Made by a program: the position numbers and the translations under genes | In this document: positions 1 through 8,414 of the stretch, piece after piece | Numbering within the stretch: the stretch's first letter is position 1 | Layout: every line of letters starts with the position of its first letter | The notes under the pieces: generated by a model | Databases searched by the model: none | What the model saw: the letters and a program-made list of their open reading frames with translations, nothing else | Told to the model about the DNA's origin: nothing | From: Ga0077536 sp035325705 | Lineage (GTDB): Bacteria > Pseudomonadota > Gammaproteobacteria > Ga0077536 | NCBI GenBank assembly: GCA_035325705.1 | Contig: DAOKZI010000008.1 | Span: forward strand, 113,256-177,255 | Direction: 5' to 3' | Length of the DNA stretch: 64,000 nt

Positions 1-38
1 CTACGAAGAGGGGGCTGCGTGCCCGCCGGCGCCCTCGT

Positions 39-731
39 TCACGGCACCGGGGGCAGCGGGGTGGTCGGGCCCGTGATCGGCGCGCGATGGGGCGTGGGCG
101 CGGGCGGCGCCGACGCGGGATCGATCTCGGTTGTCGTCGGCGGCCACGGTGAAGCGGGGAGAACGGCGGGCGTTGCCGTCGTGTCCTCGATCGGCGCTTG
201 CGCCGGCTTCTGCAAGCCTTCCGACGCCGGCGGTACGGCCAGCGCCGCGAGCGGCGCAAGCTCGGCCGGCCACTTCGGCACCAGCGTCCGCGCCGCCGCG
301 CTCGCGCGATCCTCGACCGCCGTCTGCAGCTTCTCGCTCAGAATTTCCGTCACGCCGTCCTTGTGCAGCAAGGCGGCGAACTGGTTCGTGTCCTTGTTCC
401 ACACGAGACCGGCCTTGTCCGCGATCTGCGGCACCGGCGTATAGCGCGACACCACGTAGAACAGCGGCCCTTCCTGCTTCAGTTCGTCCGCCGTGCGCAC
501 GAGCTGCATCACCGGCGCGTAGCGCTCACCGAGGAACGCGCTCAGCCGGCTCTTGATCGCGGGCTGCTCCCACAGATTCACCATGTTCGGATCGAAGCCG
601 ACCAGCGGCTTCAGCAGCGCCCAGATCACCTGGCTGGAGCTCGGCATCAGCAGCGCGGGGGCGGCGCAGCCGGCGAGGCAGGACAACACGACGAGGAACA
701 GGACAGGGCGTGACGAGAACGAGCGGGGCAT
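39..731 (-). CDS. Proline-rich-tailed lipoprotein of unknown function
   Basis: I do not recognise the family. The protein of about 230 residues begins with a hydrophobic signal segment ending in a lipobox (LAGC, near residue 22), so it should be exported and lipidated. A folded-looking middle region is followed by a low-complexity tail rich in Pro, Ala and Thr, typical of an envelope linker. I use the ATG at 731 because it places the signal peptide at the N-terminus; an in-frame ATG at 761 would add ten residues. Neither start has a strong ribosome binding site. It lies alone, with a repeat fragment beyond its 3' end. Confidence 0.6.
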   Translation of the reverse strand: MPRSFSSRPVLFLVVLSCLAGCAAPALLMPSSSQVIWALLKPLVGFDPNMVNLWEQPAIKSRLSAFLGERYAPVMQLVRTADELKQEGPLFYVVSRYTPVPQIADKAGLVWNKDTNQFAALLHKDGVTEILSEKLQTAVEDRASAAARTLVPKWPAELAPLAALAVPPASEGLQKPAQAPIEDTTATPAVLPASPWPPTTTEIDPASAPPAPTPHRAPITGPTTPLPPVP

Positions 732-761
732 ACGGGCAACGGGTAAGAAGCGGGCGCGCAT

Positions 762-1163
762 TGTGCGACGACCGCTCGGTGAAAGCCATGCGCGAGCGCG
801 TCGCCCGAGTGCCGGTCCGAAGTCGCCGGAGACGATCGGCCGGCGGCCGCGCTCCGCCGTCGCAGCCGGCGCTGCGCGAGGATCGCGAGCGACAGGCTTT
901 GACGAAGAGCTGATGATCGCGGGGCAGGATCAGCAGCGCGTCGCGCGCGTCGGCGACGCCGGCCAGCAGCGATGAGAGCAGGACGAGGCAGCGGAGGCCA
1001 CCGGCGTACCTCGCTCGCACTGCGTGAAAGAGGCGCATGGTCGAGCAGTGTAGCCGGTGAGTAGCAGTGTCGCCGTGTCGTTTCGTCACGCCGGGCCACG
1101 GGCAAAACGAATTGGTGCCGACGATATGGTGCCCGCGCCGCGCGAGACGATGTTCTTGTTCTT
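762..1163. other. Gap: no confident gene
   Basis: This stretch separates the lipoprotein gene from a palindromic repeat. The minus strand has an ATG at 1038 followed by about 25 residues that look like a Sec signal peptide (hydrophobic core, VADA-type cleavage site) and then 20 plausible residues before the frame turns into low-quality Arg/Ser-rich sequence. It may be the 5' end of a decayed exported-protein gene. No Shine-Dalgarno is visible, so I do not call a gene. Confidence 0.3.
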
Positions 1164-1266
1164 GTAGCCCGGATGAGCGCAGCGAATCCGGGGTTCGGCG
1201 GTCGGCAGGCGCAGGCGCGCGAACCCGGCACCCGATCCCGGATTCGCTGCGCTTCTGATGGGCTAC
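1164..1266. repeat. Family A palindromic repeat pair
   Basis: A direct copy of GTAGCCCGGATGAGCGCAGC... at 1164-1193 faces an inverted copy at about 1237-1266, separated by about 43 bases. Together they could form a large imperfect hairpin. It lies between genes, like the other family A copies. Confidence 0.8.
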
Positions 1267-1379
1267 GGAGGACGGCGGCCCGGCGCCCGATGATCTTGCC
1301 GCGCGTCACGACCGCCGATTGGCGGCACCGCCGGCCGCGACTAAGCTCTCCTCTCCCGTTCCTTGATGAGAGCGCAGGC

Positions 1380-2159
1380 ATGAAACTCCCGTCCCGCATC
1401 GTCGACATCTCGCAGCCGCTCGACAACGACACCGTTGTCGATCCGCCTTTCATGCGACCCTCGATCCGCTACGTCACCGGCAAGGAGAACGCGAAGATGC
1501 TGTGCGAGCTCTTTCCGGGGCTGAAGGAAGAAGATCTGCCGGGCGGCGAAGGCTGGGCGATCGAGCACATCGCGCTGACGACGCACAACGGCACGCACAT
1601 GGATGCGCCGTATCACTACAACTCCCGCGACAGTCGCGGCAATCCGATGCCGACGATCGATCAGATGCCGCTGGACTGGTATTTCCGGCCGGGCGTGAAG
1701 CTCGACTTCCGGCACTTCGACGACGGTTACGTCGCGACTGCTGCGGACGTGGAGGCGGAGCTGAAGCGCATCGGCTACGAGCTCCAGCCGATGGACATCG
1801 TGCTCGTCAACACGCGCGCCGGCGAGATGTACGGCTCGGATCGGTACATCCATTCGGGCTGCGGCGTCGGCCGCGAAGCCACGCACTGGTTGACGCAGCG
1901 CGGGGTGCGCGTGACGGGCATCGACGGCTGGAGCTGGGACGCGCCGTTCTCGAAGACCTTGGAGCGCTGGCTGGCGACCAAGGATCCGAAGATCATCTGG
2001 GAAGGTCACTACGCCGGGATCGACACGCCCTACTGCCACATGGAGAAGCTGCGCCACCTCGAAGCGCTGCCGCCCTACGGCTTCGTCGTCGCCTGCTTCC
2101 CGTGCAAGATCAAGGGCGCGTCCGGCGGGTGGACGCGCGCGGTCGCGATGTTCGATTGA
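1380..2159 (+). CDS. Cyclase-family (kynurenine formamidase-like) metal hydrolase
   Basis: A 259-residue protein of the cyclase/KynB-like superfamily, whose members hydrolyse formamides or open rings using a metal held by histidines and an aspartate. The signature HNGTHMDAPYHY lies near residue 79, matching the family HxGTHxDxPxH metal motif. An aromatic-rich middle (DGWSWDAPF) and a C-terminal GASGGWTRAVA are also typical. The ATG at 1380 is chosen because the sequence before it resembles no protein and contains a repeat. The substrate cannot be told from sequence; the neighbouring cupin and NIPSNAP genes hint at degradation of a small aromatic compound, which is only inference. Confidence 0.85.
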   Translation: MKLPSRIVDISQPLDNDTVVDPPFMRPSIRYVTGKENAKMLCELFPGLKEEDLPGGEGWAIEHIALTTHNGTHMDAPYHYNSRDSRGNPMPTIDQMPLDWYFRPGVKLDFRHFDDGYVATAADVEAELKRIGYELQPMDIVLVNTRAGEMYGSDRYIHSGCGVGREATHWLTQRGVRVTGIDGWSWDAPFSKTLERWLATKDPKIIWEGHYAGIDTPYCHMEKLRHLEALPPYGFVVACFPCKIKGASGGWTRAVAMFD

Positions 2160-2200
2160 ACGCCTTCCGCAGTACACGCGCCGCGCGGAACGATCCTCTC

Positions 2201-2328
2201 GTAGCCCGGATGAGCGCAGTGAATCCGGGCGGGATCGGGCATCCACGGGCTGCCAGCATTCCCAAGAACGCCGGCGTCACCGCTAGAAACATCGATCGCC
2301 CGGATGCGCCGCGCTCATCCGGGCTACG
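2201..2328. repeat. Family A palindromic repeat pair
   Basis: GTAGCCCGGATGAGCGCAG... at 2201 is paired with an inverted copy ending in GGGCTAC at 2328. It lies just after the cyclase gene and is followed within 20 bases by a second element. Confidence 0.8.
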
Positions 2329-2347
2329 AAGATAAAAAAGGGGATTT

Positions 2348-2465
2348 GTAGCCCGGAAGAAGCGAAGCGGAATCCGGGTGCGGCATGTCGGCGGTCGCCG
2401 GCGTTGAAATTCTCACCCCCGCCTCCCGGATTCCGCGCCGCTGCGCGGCGCTCCTTCCGGGCTAC
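2348..2465. repeat. Family A variant repeat pair (GAAGAAGCGAAGCGGAATCC type)
   Basis: A variant with GTAGCCCGGAAGAAGCGAAG in the left arm (2348) and CTTCCGGGCTAC in the right arm (ending 2465). With the preceding element it fills most of the 380-base gap between the cyclase and cupin genes. Confidence 0.75.
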
Positions 2466-2539
2466 AAAGAGGGCTCCAGGATGAGCGCTCGCGATGCCGA
2501 TCGTCGGGCGCCCGATCTACATGCGGATGTGCCGGCGCC

Positions 2540-3028
2540 TCAGGCCGCCTTCGGTCGGCCCAGGCGGCCGGACACGAAGTCGTCGAAGGTCGCGGTGACG
2601 AGGACATTGCCGTCCTTGTCGAGCACCTCGAACATGCGTCCGTCGTCCGCTTGCATCGCGAACAGCATCATGCAGCCGTTCGGGCCGGCGCGTTCCATGT
2701 GCACTTCGTTGTCCGGCGTGAGGCCGGTGAAGTCGGGCTGGCGGATCTTGTGCACCGTCTCTTTCGGCCGCGTCTCGATCACGTGCTGCTCGCCTTCGAT
2801 CACCAGCGAGACGGTCGTGCACACGTGGCGGTGGAAGTGGCAGTAGGCGCCCGGCGCCCACTTCACGAGCAGATCCAGCCGGCCCGCCGCGCGGTCGGCG
2901 TAGGTGACGGCGATAGAGTAGTCGATCGGATAGTCGAACTGGGGACTGCCGGCGAGCGGGATCCAGTCGACGCGGTCGAGATCGAGATCGGCCGGCAGTT
3001 CGGCGCGGAAAGGAAGGGGCGTGCTCAT
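2540..3028 (-). CDS. Cupin-domain protein
   Basis: A 162-residue single-domain cupin. The first metal motif is seen as GAYCHFHRH near residue 49, and the sequence continues through the beta-rich pattern of a germin-like barrel (VSLVIEGEQHVIE). Family members bind Fe, Mn or Ni as dioxygenases or act as small-molecule sensors; which applies cannot be decided here. Start at 3028: an AGGA eight bases upstream fits it better than the ATG at 3034. It is divergent from the NIPSNAP gene, with about 135 bases between them for promoters. Confidence 0.75.
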   Translation of the reverse strand: MSTPLPFRAELPADLDLDRVDWIPLAGSPQFDYPIDYSIAVTYADRAAGRLDLLVKWAPGAYCHFHRHVCTTVSLVIEGEQHVIETRPKETVHKIRQPDFTGLTPDNEVHMERAGPNGCMMLFAMQADDGRMFEVLDKDGNVLVTATFDDFVSGRLGRPKAA

Positions 3029-3164
3029 GAGCATGGTCCTGCTTCGGGGTGGACGGGCCGATCGCGGCAGCGATCGGATCTGTCGGGCAATATAGCAATC
3101 GACCGCCCCCAGGGCACCGATCCGCGCGGCCGCGACCCGGTCGCGCCTATGTAAGGAGGGACTC

Positions 3165-3491
3165 ATGCCCGTTTACGAACTGCGAACCTACAGCCTGCAC
3201 TGCGGCAAAATGGCCGAGGCGGTGAAGCTCTACTCCGAGATCGGTTACCCGGTGCTCGAGAGATCCGGGCTCGCGAAGAAACTGGTCGGCTACTTCCAGG
3301 CCGACACCGGCGTCATCAATCAGCTCGTGCACCTGTGGAAGTTCGATGACGATGCCGATCGCCGCGCGCACTGGGCCGCGCTGTACGCCAATCGCGAATT
3401 CGTCGATGACTTTGCGGCGCGGATTCGGCCGCTGATCGCCCAGCAGGAGGTCAAGCTGCTGCTGGCCGCTCCGTGGGGACCGCATCCCTGA
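3165..3491 (+). CDS. NIPSNAP family protein
   Basis: A 108-residue protein with the NIPSNAP ferredoxin-like fold. The opening VYELRTYSLHCGK, the central QLVHLWKFDD and the RRAHWAALY segment match the family, whose bacterial members often accompany catabolic genes; the biochemical role is not established. An excellent ribosome binding site (AAGGAGG, 3153-3159) fixes the ATG. The gene ends just before a strong hairpin at 3515-3548. Confidence 0.85.
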   Translation: MPVYELRTYSLHCGKMAEAVKLYSEIGYPVLERSGLAKKLVGYFQADTGVINQLVHLWKFDDDADRRAHWAALYANREFVDDFAARIRPLIAQQEVKLLLAAPWGPHP

Positions 3492-3514
3492 GACTTGGGA
3501 GCGGTGGGGAAGGC

Positions 3515-3548
3515 GCAGAGCCGGACGGATTAGACCGTCCGGCTCTGC
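3515..3548. terminator. Bidirectional hairpin terminator between convergent genes
   Basis: A perfect 14-base stem (GCAGAGCCGGACGG at 3515-3528 with its complement at 3535-3548) and a six-base loop ATTAGA. It lies between the convergent NIPSNAP and RRM genes, so it can serve both. No long T-run follows, but the stem is very stable. Confidence 0.75.
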
Positions 3549-3563
3549 CAGCGAAAAATTCGC

Positions 3564-3833
3564 TTACCAGGCGTTGCGGCGCGGCCGCTCTTCGCGCGGC
3601 TTTGCTTCGTTCACGCGGATGTTGCGTCCCTTCAGCGGCTTCTCGTTCAGGGCGCGGATCGCGGCATTCGCCTCAGACGTGTTCGGCATCTCGACGAAGC
3701 CGAAGCCCTTCGACTGACCGGAGAACTTGTCGGTGATGATGGAAGCGCTCGAGACTTCGCCCGAGGCGCCGAAGGCTTCGCGGAGATCGGCGTCGGTGAC
3801 GCTATAGGCCAGATTGCCAACGTAAATATTCAT
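3564..3833 (-). CDS. Small RRM-type RNA-binding protein
   Basis: An 89-residue protein that is almost entirely one RNA recognition motif. RNP2 is IYVGNL at residues 3-8 and RNP1 is KGFGFVEM at about 42-49, with the aromatic residues that stack on RNA bases intact. A basic Arg/Lys-rich tail (KPREERPRRNAW) replaces the Gly-rich tail of cyanobacterial relatives. Such proteins act as cold-responsive RNA chaperones in bacteria. The 262-base upstream region has no other gene and may hold a long leader, as in cold-responsive genes, but I see no definite element there. Confidence 0.9.
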   Translation of the reverse strand: MNIYVGNLAYSVTDADLREAFGASGEVSSASIITDKFSGQSKGFGFVEMPNTSEANAAIRALNEKPLKGRNIRVNEAKPREERPRRNAW

Positions 3834-4095
3834 TCACTACTCACTACAGATTACGTGCCTTGTCCTTTTTCACCTCACGCGACTCCAATGACACAAGTAT
3901 GTCGCGTGACGATTCGCCGCAGGGCGGCAAATACGGTTGCTCGGGCAGCGGGCGAGGGGAACTCCTGGGGGCCAGCGGCGGGGCGTAGAGCCGGCTCGAA
4001 GCGCCGGCGGATGGAGGCACTCTACGCGAATTCCCCGCGGAATGGCAGCGCCGCGTGCCCGCCGCCCGATCCGGCCGGTGGCGGCGCGGTGAGGA

Positions 4096-4503
4096 TCACT
4101 CCGGCACGTAGGCGTTGACCTGGATTTCGACCACCTGACCCGGGAAGCTCAGCGCGGTCACGCCGATGCCGGTCCAGGCCGGCGGCGGGTTCGTGCGCAA
4201 GAGGTAGCGGTCCTTTACCTGGCAGAAAAGCGCGAGCTGCTCCTGGATACCCACGTGATAAGTCGTCATCGCATAGACGTGCTCGAGCCCCGCGCCGGCC
4301 GAGGCCAGCACCGTCTTCACGTTCTCCCAGGCCTGCACGATCTGCGCTTCGAGATCTTCGGCCACGCGCATGTCCGCGTCGCGGCCGACTTGTCCCGCGC
4401 AGCTCACCCACGGCCCGATTCGCACCGCCGGCGCATAGTGGAAACGCTCGACGATATTCTGCATCGTCGGCGGCACGCAGGTCTCACGTTTCATCATCGA
4501 CAT
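4096..4503 (-). CDS. RidA/YjgF/UK114 family protein
   Basis: A 135-residue Rid-family protein. True RidA deaminates reactive enamine/imine intermediates; subfamilies without the key Arg have other or unknown roles. Visible features are the AGQVGRD segment near residue 36, the VYAMTTYHVG strand and the C-terminal VEIQVNAYVPE. The canonical active-site Arg region near the C-terminus is not in its usual form (ALSFPGQVVEIQ), so deaminase activity is doubtful. Start at 4503 has GGAGAG upstream. It lies alone beside a family A repeat. Confidence 0.8.
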   Translation of the reverse strand: MSMMKRETCVPPTMQNIVERFHYAPAVRIGPWVSCAGQVGRDADMRVAEDLEAQIVQAWENVKTVLASAGAGLEHVYAMTTYHVGIQEQLALFCQVKDRYLLRTNPPPAWTGIGVTALSFPGQVVEIQVNAYVPE

Positions 4504-4610
4504 GGTGGCTCTCCGTTGGTCTGTGTCGAAAGAATGTAAGCCGGGGATATTCGTCGCACGTCGTTCACGGCAGCGATCCCGGATTCCGCGCTATCCGGGG
4601 CGCTCCTCTT

Positions 4611-4759
4611 GTAGCCCGGATGAGCGCAGCGAATCCGGGATCGGGTCCACATGAGCCGCCGACATTTCGCAGAACGCGAGCTTCACGGCTCGAGGCACGG
4701 CCGAACCGATGCGCCGCCTTGGCCGAGGATCCCGGATTCGCTGCGCTCATCCGGGCTAC
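4611..4759. repeat. Family A palindromic repeat pair
   Basis: GTAGCCCGGATGAGCGCAGC... at 4611 is mirrored by an inverted copy ending at 4759. A further half copy (CCCGGATTCCGCGC...) lies just before it at about 4578-4600. The unit fills the gap between the RidA gene and the MCE operon. Confidence 0.8.
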
Positions 4760-4768
4760 GAAGAGGGG

Positions 4769-5347
4769 TTACGGCGCGGGCGGCAGACGCCGCGCGATGT
4801 CCTGCGCCAGCGCGCCGACCGCGTCCGACGCGGCGGCGACGATCGCATCGTAATCATCCGCCGCGCCCGTCACCGGCAGCGCGATCGCGCTGTCGAAGGC
4901 CTGCGGGGCTACGCCGTCGGCCGCCTGCACGGTCCAGCGCGCGTTGAGGTGCAGCACGCCTTCCGCGCCGCGTTCGAAGCGCTGCACGTCGACGGTGATC
5001 CGGCGCGGCGGCGCCGGCGCGCCGCGCCACGGCCACGGGACCAGTTGTGCGTCGGGCAGCGCCTGCGCGAGGCGCGCGAACAGCGCGCGCGAGAAGCTCT
5101 GCGCCAGCGGCTCGGCCCAGCGATGCTGCTGCGAGAGATGCAGCCGCGTCGCGCTCTCCCAGCTCACGATCTGCGGGCGATCGAGGTAGGCCGGCAGGCG
5201 CACGGGACCGAGGCCGAGGCGCGGCCCGCCGGCCTTGCCCACCGTCGTCGCATCGGGCGCATGGAGCAGGTAGTACTGCGCGGGCGGCGTGCGCGCGCAG
5301 CCGGCGGCGAGCATCAGCGCGAAGACGAGCAGCAGCGGCCGGCTCAC
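4769..5347 (-). CDS. PqiC-like ABC-transport auxiliary lipoprotein
   Basis: A 192-residue lipoprotein with a signal peptide and lipobox (LAAGC, Cys at residue 17), matching the PqiC/YmbA family that accompanies MCE systems at the outer membrane. Typical is the YYLLHAP start of the mature domain followed by LGLGPVRLPAYLDRPQIV. It is last in the operon and overlaps the MlaD-like gene by four bases (ATGA), so it is translationally coupled. Likely the outer-membrane end of the phospholipid-transfer machine; that role is inferred from the family. Confidence 0.85.
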   Translation of the reverse strand: MSRPLLLVFALMLAAGCARTPPAQYYLLHAPDATTVGKAGGPRLGLGPVRLPAYLDRPQIVSWESATRLHLSQQHRWAEPLAQSFSRALFARLAQALPDAQLVPWPWRGAPAPPRRITVDVQRFERGAEGVLHLNARWTVQAADGVAPQAFDSAIALPVTGAADDYDAIVAAASDAVGALAQDIARRLPPAP

Positions 5348-6399
5348 GGCGCGTCTCCGCGGCGGCCGCTCAACACGGACTCGGGCTGGGCTTCGAGCGC
5401 TTCGGCGAGCAGGCGCAGGGCGCGCGCCGCGGCGGTCGTCTCTTCCAGCATCTCGCTCAACTGATAATGCGTCACCGAGTTCTCCCCCGCGGCGTCGCGT
5501 AGCGCCTTCGCCGTGTTCGCGAGCTCCTCGCTGGCATGCGTGATCGCGCGCATCGGCGCGCTGTCGCCGCGCGTGAGCGCGGCGACGTTGCGCGCGCCTT
5601 CGTCGATGCGCGCGAGCGTCTGGCGGCCCGCGCGCAGCGTTTCCGCGCTTTCCTCCAGCGTCGCGCGCGTCGTGCGCAGGGTCGCGGCCGCCTCGTCCAT
5701 GACCGTCTGCACGTCCCGGCTGACGACGTTCGCACGCTTGTCGAGGCGCGCCGTCAGCGAGGACAGGTGCTCCAGCGTCTGGTCGAGACTCGCCAGCGCG
5801 TGCGCAACCTCGGGCGAGGTCACCAGCTCGCGCACGGACTCGGAGATCGTCGAGATGTCCTCGACGAGCTGCTCGACGTTCAGCTTGTCGAGCTTGTTCG
5901 TGAACTCCTCGACCTCGGTCGGCAGGGTCGGGATTTCCGGGATGCCCTCGCCCTTGCCGTGCAGGGTCAGCGGGCGATCCTGATAGAAGTCGAGATCGAT
6001 GTAGAGCTGCCCGGTGAGAAAGCTCCAGGTCTTCAGCCGCGCGCGCAGTCCGCGCTGCAGGAGCTCGGAGTTTTCCGCGATGTCGTCGAGCGCGACCGAC
6101 TTGCCCTCGACGTTCTTCAGCACGTACTGATCCGTGCGCACGACGACGGGCACGAGGAAATCGAGCCGGCTCTCGTCGACCGACAGGCCGATGCTCTCGA
6201 CGCTACCGATCTTCACGCCGCGAAACACCACCGGCGATCCGACTTGCAGGCCCGTCGCCGAGCCTTCGAAGTACATGATGTAGCGCGGTCGATCGCGCCA
6301 GAAGCCGCCGTCGGCGAGCAGCAGCACGGCGGCGACGATCAGCGCCGCCGCGCCGAGCACGAAGCCGCCGACGAGCTTCGGGTTAGCCTGCCGGCTCAT
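5344..6399 (-). CDS. MlaD/MCE-domain protein
   Basis: A 351-residue inner-membrane-anchored MCE protein. One N-terminal TM helix (residues about 9-29) is followed by a single MCE domain (YFEGSATGLQVGSPVVFRGVKIGSV). A long C-terminal helical region with heptad-like Leu/Ala spacing (residues 150-330) should form the coiled-coil barrel seen in PqiB/YebT-type proteins. MCE proteins form hexameric rings that carry lipids across the periplasm. It overlaps its neighbours by four bases on both sides. It is longer than E. coli MlaD (183 residues) because of the helical tail, which suits a system with a PqiC-like partner. Confidence 0.9.
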   Translation of the reverse strand: MSRQANPKLVGGFVLGAAALIVAAVLLLADGGFWRDRPRYIMYFEGSATGLQVGSPVVFRGVKIGSVESIGLSVDESRLDFLVPVVVRTDQYVLKNVEGKSVALDDIAENSELLQRGLRARLKTWSFLTGQLYIDLDFYQDRPLTLHGKGEGIPEIPTLPTEVEEFTNKLDKLNVEQLVEDISTISESVRELVTSPEVAHALASLDQTLEHLSSLTARLDKRANVVSRDVQTVMDEAAATLRTTRATLEESAETLRAGRQTLARIDEGARNVAALTRGDSAPMRAITHASEELANTAKALRDAAGENSVTHYQLSEMLEETTAAARALRLLAEALEAQPESVLSGRRGDAP

Positions 6400-7142
6400 G
6401 CACCCCCCCGCTGCAGGAAGCTCCGGACCTTCTCGATCGGCCCGTGCGCGAGCGCTTTCGGATCGCCGGTCGCGATCATGGTCTTGGTATCCGCATCGAG
6501 AAACACCGAGTTGTTGGCGATCGCAAAAATGCTCGCGAGCTCGTGCGTGACGAGCACGACCGTCGCGCCGAGGCTGTCACGCAGCTCGAGGATCAGCTCG
6601 TCGAGCCGCCGCGAGCTCAGCGGATCGAGGCCGGCCGAGGGCTCGTCGAAGAACAGGATCGCCGGGTCCAGCGCGATCGCGCGCGCGAGTCCCGCGCGCT
6701 TCTTCATGCCGCCGCTGATCTCCGACGGATAGAAGCCCTCGAAGCCGGCGAGGCCGACCAGGGACAGCTTCAGCGACACGATCTCCGCGACGAGATCGCG
6801 CGGCAGCTCGGTAAATTCCTGCAGCGGCAAGGCCACGTTCTCCGCGAGCGTCAGCGAGCTCCACAGCGCCCCGGCCTGGAACAGCACGCCGAAACTGCGC
6901 TGGCGCGCGAGCTGCGCCTCCGGGGGCGCCGACCAGTAATCCTCGCCATCGTACAACACGCTGCCTTGCGCCGGCCGGATGAGGCCGATCATCTGCTTCA
7001 GCAGCGTGCTCTTGCCGCAGCCGCTGCCGCCCATGATGACGAAGATGTCGCCGCGATTGACCGTGAAATTCAGATCGCGCTGGATGACGTAGTCGCCGTA
7101 GGCCATGGTCAGATCGCGGACCTCGATGTGCGCGGCCCCCAT
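6396..7142 (-). CDS. MlaF-like ABC transporter ATP-binding protein
   Basis: A 248-residue ATPase that powers the MCE transporter from the cytoplasmic side. Walker A is GGSGCGKST (about residues 38-46), the signature is SGGMKKR, Walker B is AILFFDEP and the switch His is in LVTHEL. SGGMKKRAGLARAIA is characteristic of the MlaF/Ttg2A group. It starts one base after the permease stop and overlaps the MlaD-like gene by four bases. Confidence 0.93.
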   Translation of the reverse strand: MGAAHIEVRDLTMAYGDYVIQRDLNFTVNRGDIFVIMGGSGCGKSTLLKQMIGLIRPAQGSVLYDGEDYWSAPPEAQLARQRSFGVLFQAGALWSSLTLAENVALPLQEFTELPRDLVAEIVSLKLSLVGLAGFEGFYPSEISGGMKKRAGLARAIALDPAILFFDEPSAGLDPLSSRRLDELILELRDSLGATVVLVTHELASIFAIANNSVFLDADTKTMIATGDPKALAHGPIEKVRSFLQRGGA

Positions 7143-7143
7143 C

Positions 7144-8313
7144 TCAGATCCCGAGCTTGTGGAACACGATGGTGAGCACCGAGGCCGAGATCGTGATCAG
7201 CAGGATGCCGAGCACGACGGCCGAGGTCGTGGCTTCGCCGACCGCCTGGGCGCTGCGGCCGCACTGCATGCCGCGCAGGCAGCCGGCGTAGGCGACGAGC
7301 GCGCCGTACACCGTGCCCTTGACGAGGCCGACGGCGAAGTGCTTCAGCTCGAGCGCGGTCAGCGTCTCGTTGTAGTACTCGTAGACGCCGACGTCGAACA
7401 CGGCGACCGCGATCAGCATGCCGGCGAGGATGCCGACGATGCCGGCATAGAGCGTCAGCAGCGGCACCATCATCACCAGCGCCAGCATGCGCGGCAGCAC
7501 GAGATAGTCGATCGGCGAGACGCCGAGCGTGCGGAAGGCGTCGATCTCCTCGTTGACCTGCATCGTGCCGAGCTGCGCGGCATAGGCGGCGCCGGTACGG
7601 CCGGCGAGGATGATGCCCGTCATCAGCGCTGCGACCTCGCGCACCACGCCGATGCCGACCAGATCGGCGATGTAGATCTGGGCGCCGAACAGCGCGAGCT
7701 GCACCGCGCCCATGTACGCGAGGATGGTGCCGACGAGGAAACTGATCAGCGAGACGATGGGCAGCGCGCGCGGGCCGACTTCCTCGATGAGCCAGGCGAG
7801 CTCTTCGCGGCGGTAACGGGCGCGCCCCGTGACGAAGCGCGCGAAGGAGAGAGCGATCTCGCCGGCGAACTCGATCATCCGCGGCAGATCGCGCCCGATC
7901 GCGAGCGTGGCCTGACCGAGCGTCGCGAGCAGGCCCGCCCGCTCGGCGGCGGCGCGCGGCGGGGCGGGCGGCACCGCGAAGGCGAGCGCGAGCAGGCGGC
8001 GCAGGCCCTCCGGGAGCGCGCTCTGATCGAGCTCGATGCCGCGCGCGCGGCAGTCGCGCAGGAGCGCGGCGAGAAAGCTCACGAGGCTCGTGTCCCAGTC
8101 GCGCAGCCCGTCCGCCGTCACCCGCATGCGCTGCGCCTGCGCGAGGCGCGCGGTAAAGCTTCGATAGCGCGGCACGCGGCCACGCAGCGACCAGTTGCCA
8201 TGGAGCCGGATCTCGGGGGCCGCGGGCGTGCCGTCGATGACGATCAGATCGCGCCACTCGGCGCTGTCGTCGGCCGCCATGGCGGCGCGGGCCTCGCGGG
8301 AAGGACTCGGCAT
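7144..8313 (-). CDS. MlaE-like permease with N-terminal STAS-like (MlaB-like) domain
   Basis: A 389-residue membrane protein. Residues about 135-389 are the MlaE permease (GPRALPIVSLISFLVGTILAYMG; the GRTGAAYAAQLGTMQVNEEIDA motif region). The first 120 residues are soluble and look like a STAS fold related to MlaB, which is a separate protein in E. coli, so MlaB and MlaE functions appear fused. First gene of the four-gene operon. A TATAAT box lies only about ten bases upstream of the ATG at 8313, so translation may be nearly leaderless or begin at the in-frame ATG at 8280; I keep the longer form. Confidence 0.88.
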   Translation of the reverse strand: MPSPSREARAAMAADDSAEWRDLIVIDGTPAAPEIRLHGNWSLRGRVPRYRSFTARLAQAQRMRVTADGLRDWDTSLVSFLAALLRDCRARGIELDQSALPEGLRRLLALAFAVPPAPPRAAAERAGLLATLGQATLAIGRDLPRMIEFAGEIALSFARFVTGRARYRREELAWLIEEVGPRALPIVSLISFLVGTILAYMGAVQLALFGAQIYIADLVGIGVVREVAALMTGIILAGRTGAAYAAQLGTMQVNEEIDAFRTLGVSPIDYLVLPRMLALVMMVPLLTLYAGIVGILAGMLIAVAVFDVGVYEYYNETLTALELKHFAVGLVKGTVYGALVAYAGCLRGMQCGRSAQAVGEATTSAVVLGILLITISASVLTIVFHKLGI

Positions 8314-8319
8314 GCGGGC

Positions 8320-8325
8320 ATTATA
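8320..8325 (-). promoter_or_regulatory. Possible -10 box (TATAAT) of the MCE operon
   Basis: A perfect TATAAT on the minus strand, in the gap between the divergent permease and selenoprotein genes. The -35 side is weak (CTGACC at a 14-base spacing). The predicted transcript would begin close to 8313, which bears on the choice of permease start. Confidence 0.4.
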
Positions 8326-8414
8326 CGGGCCGTGTGCGAGGTCAGGATGACGCGCGGGTGGACTTGCGCGCGGCTTTGCTCGATTCTGCCGGCGTCCAGT
8401 CTCGGGAGTCCGCC

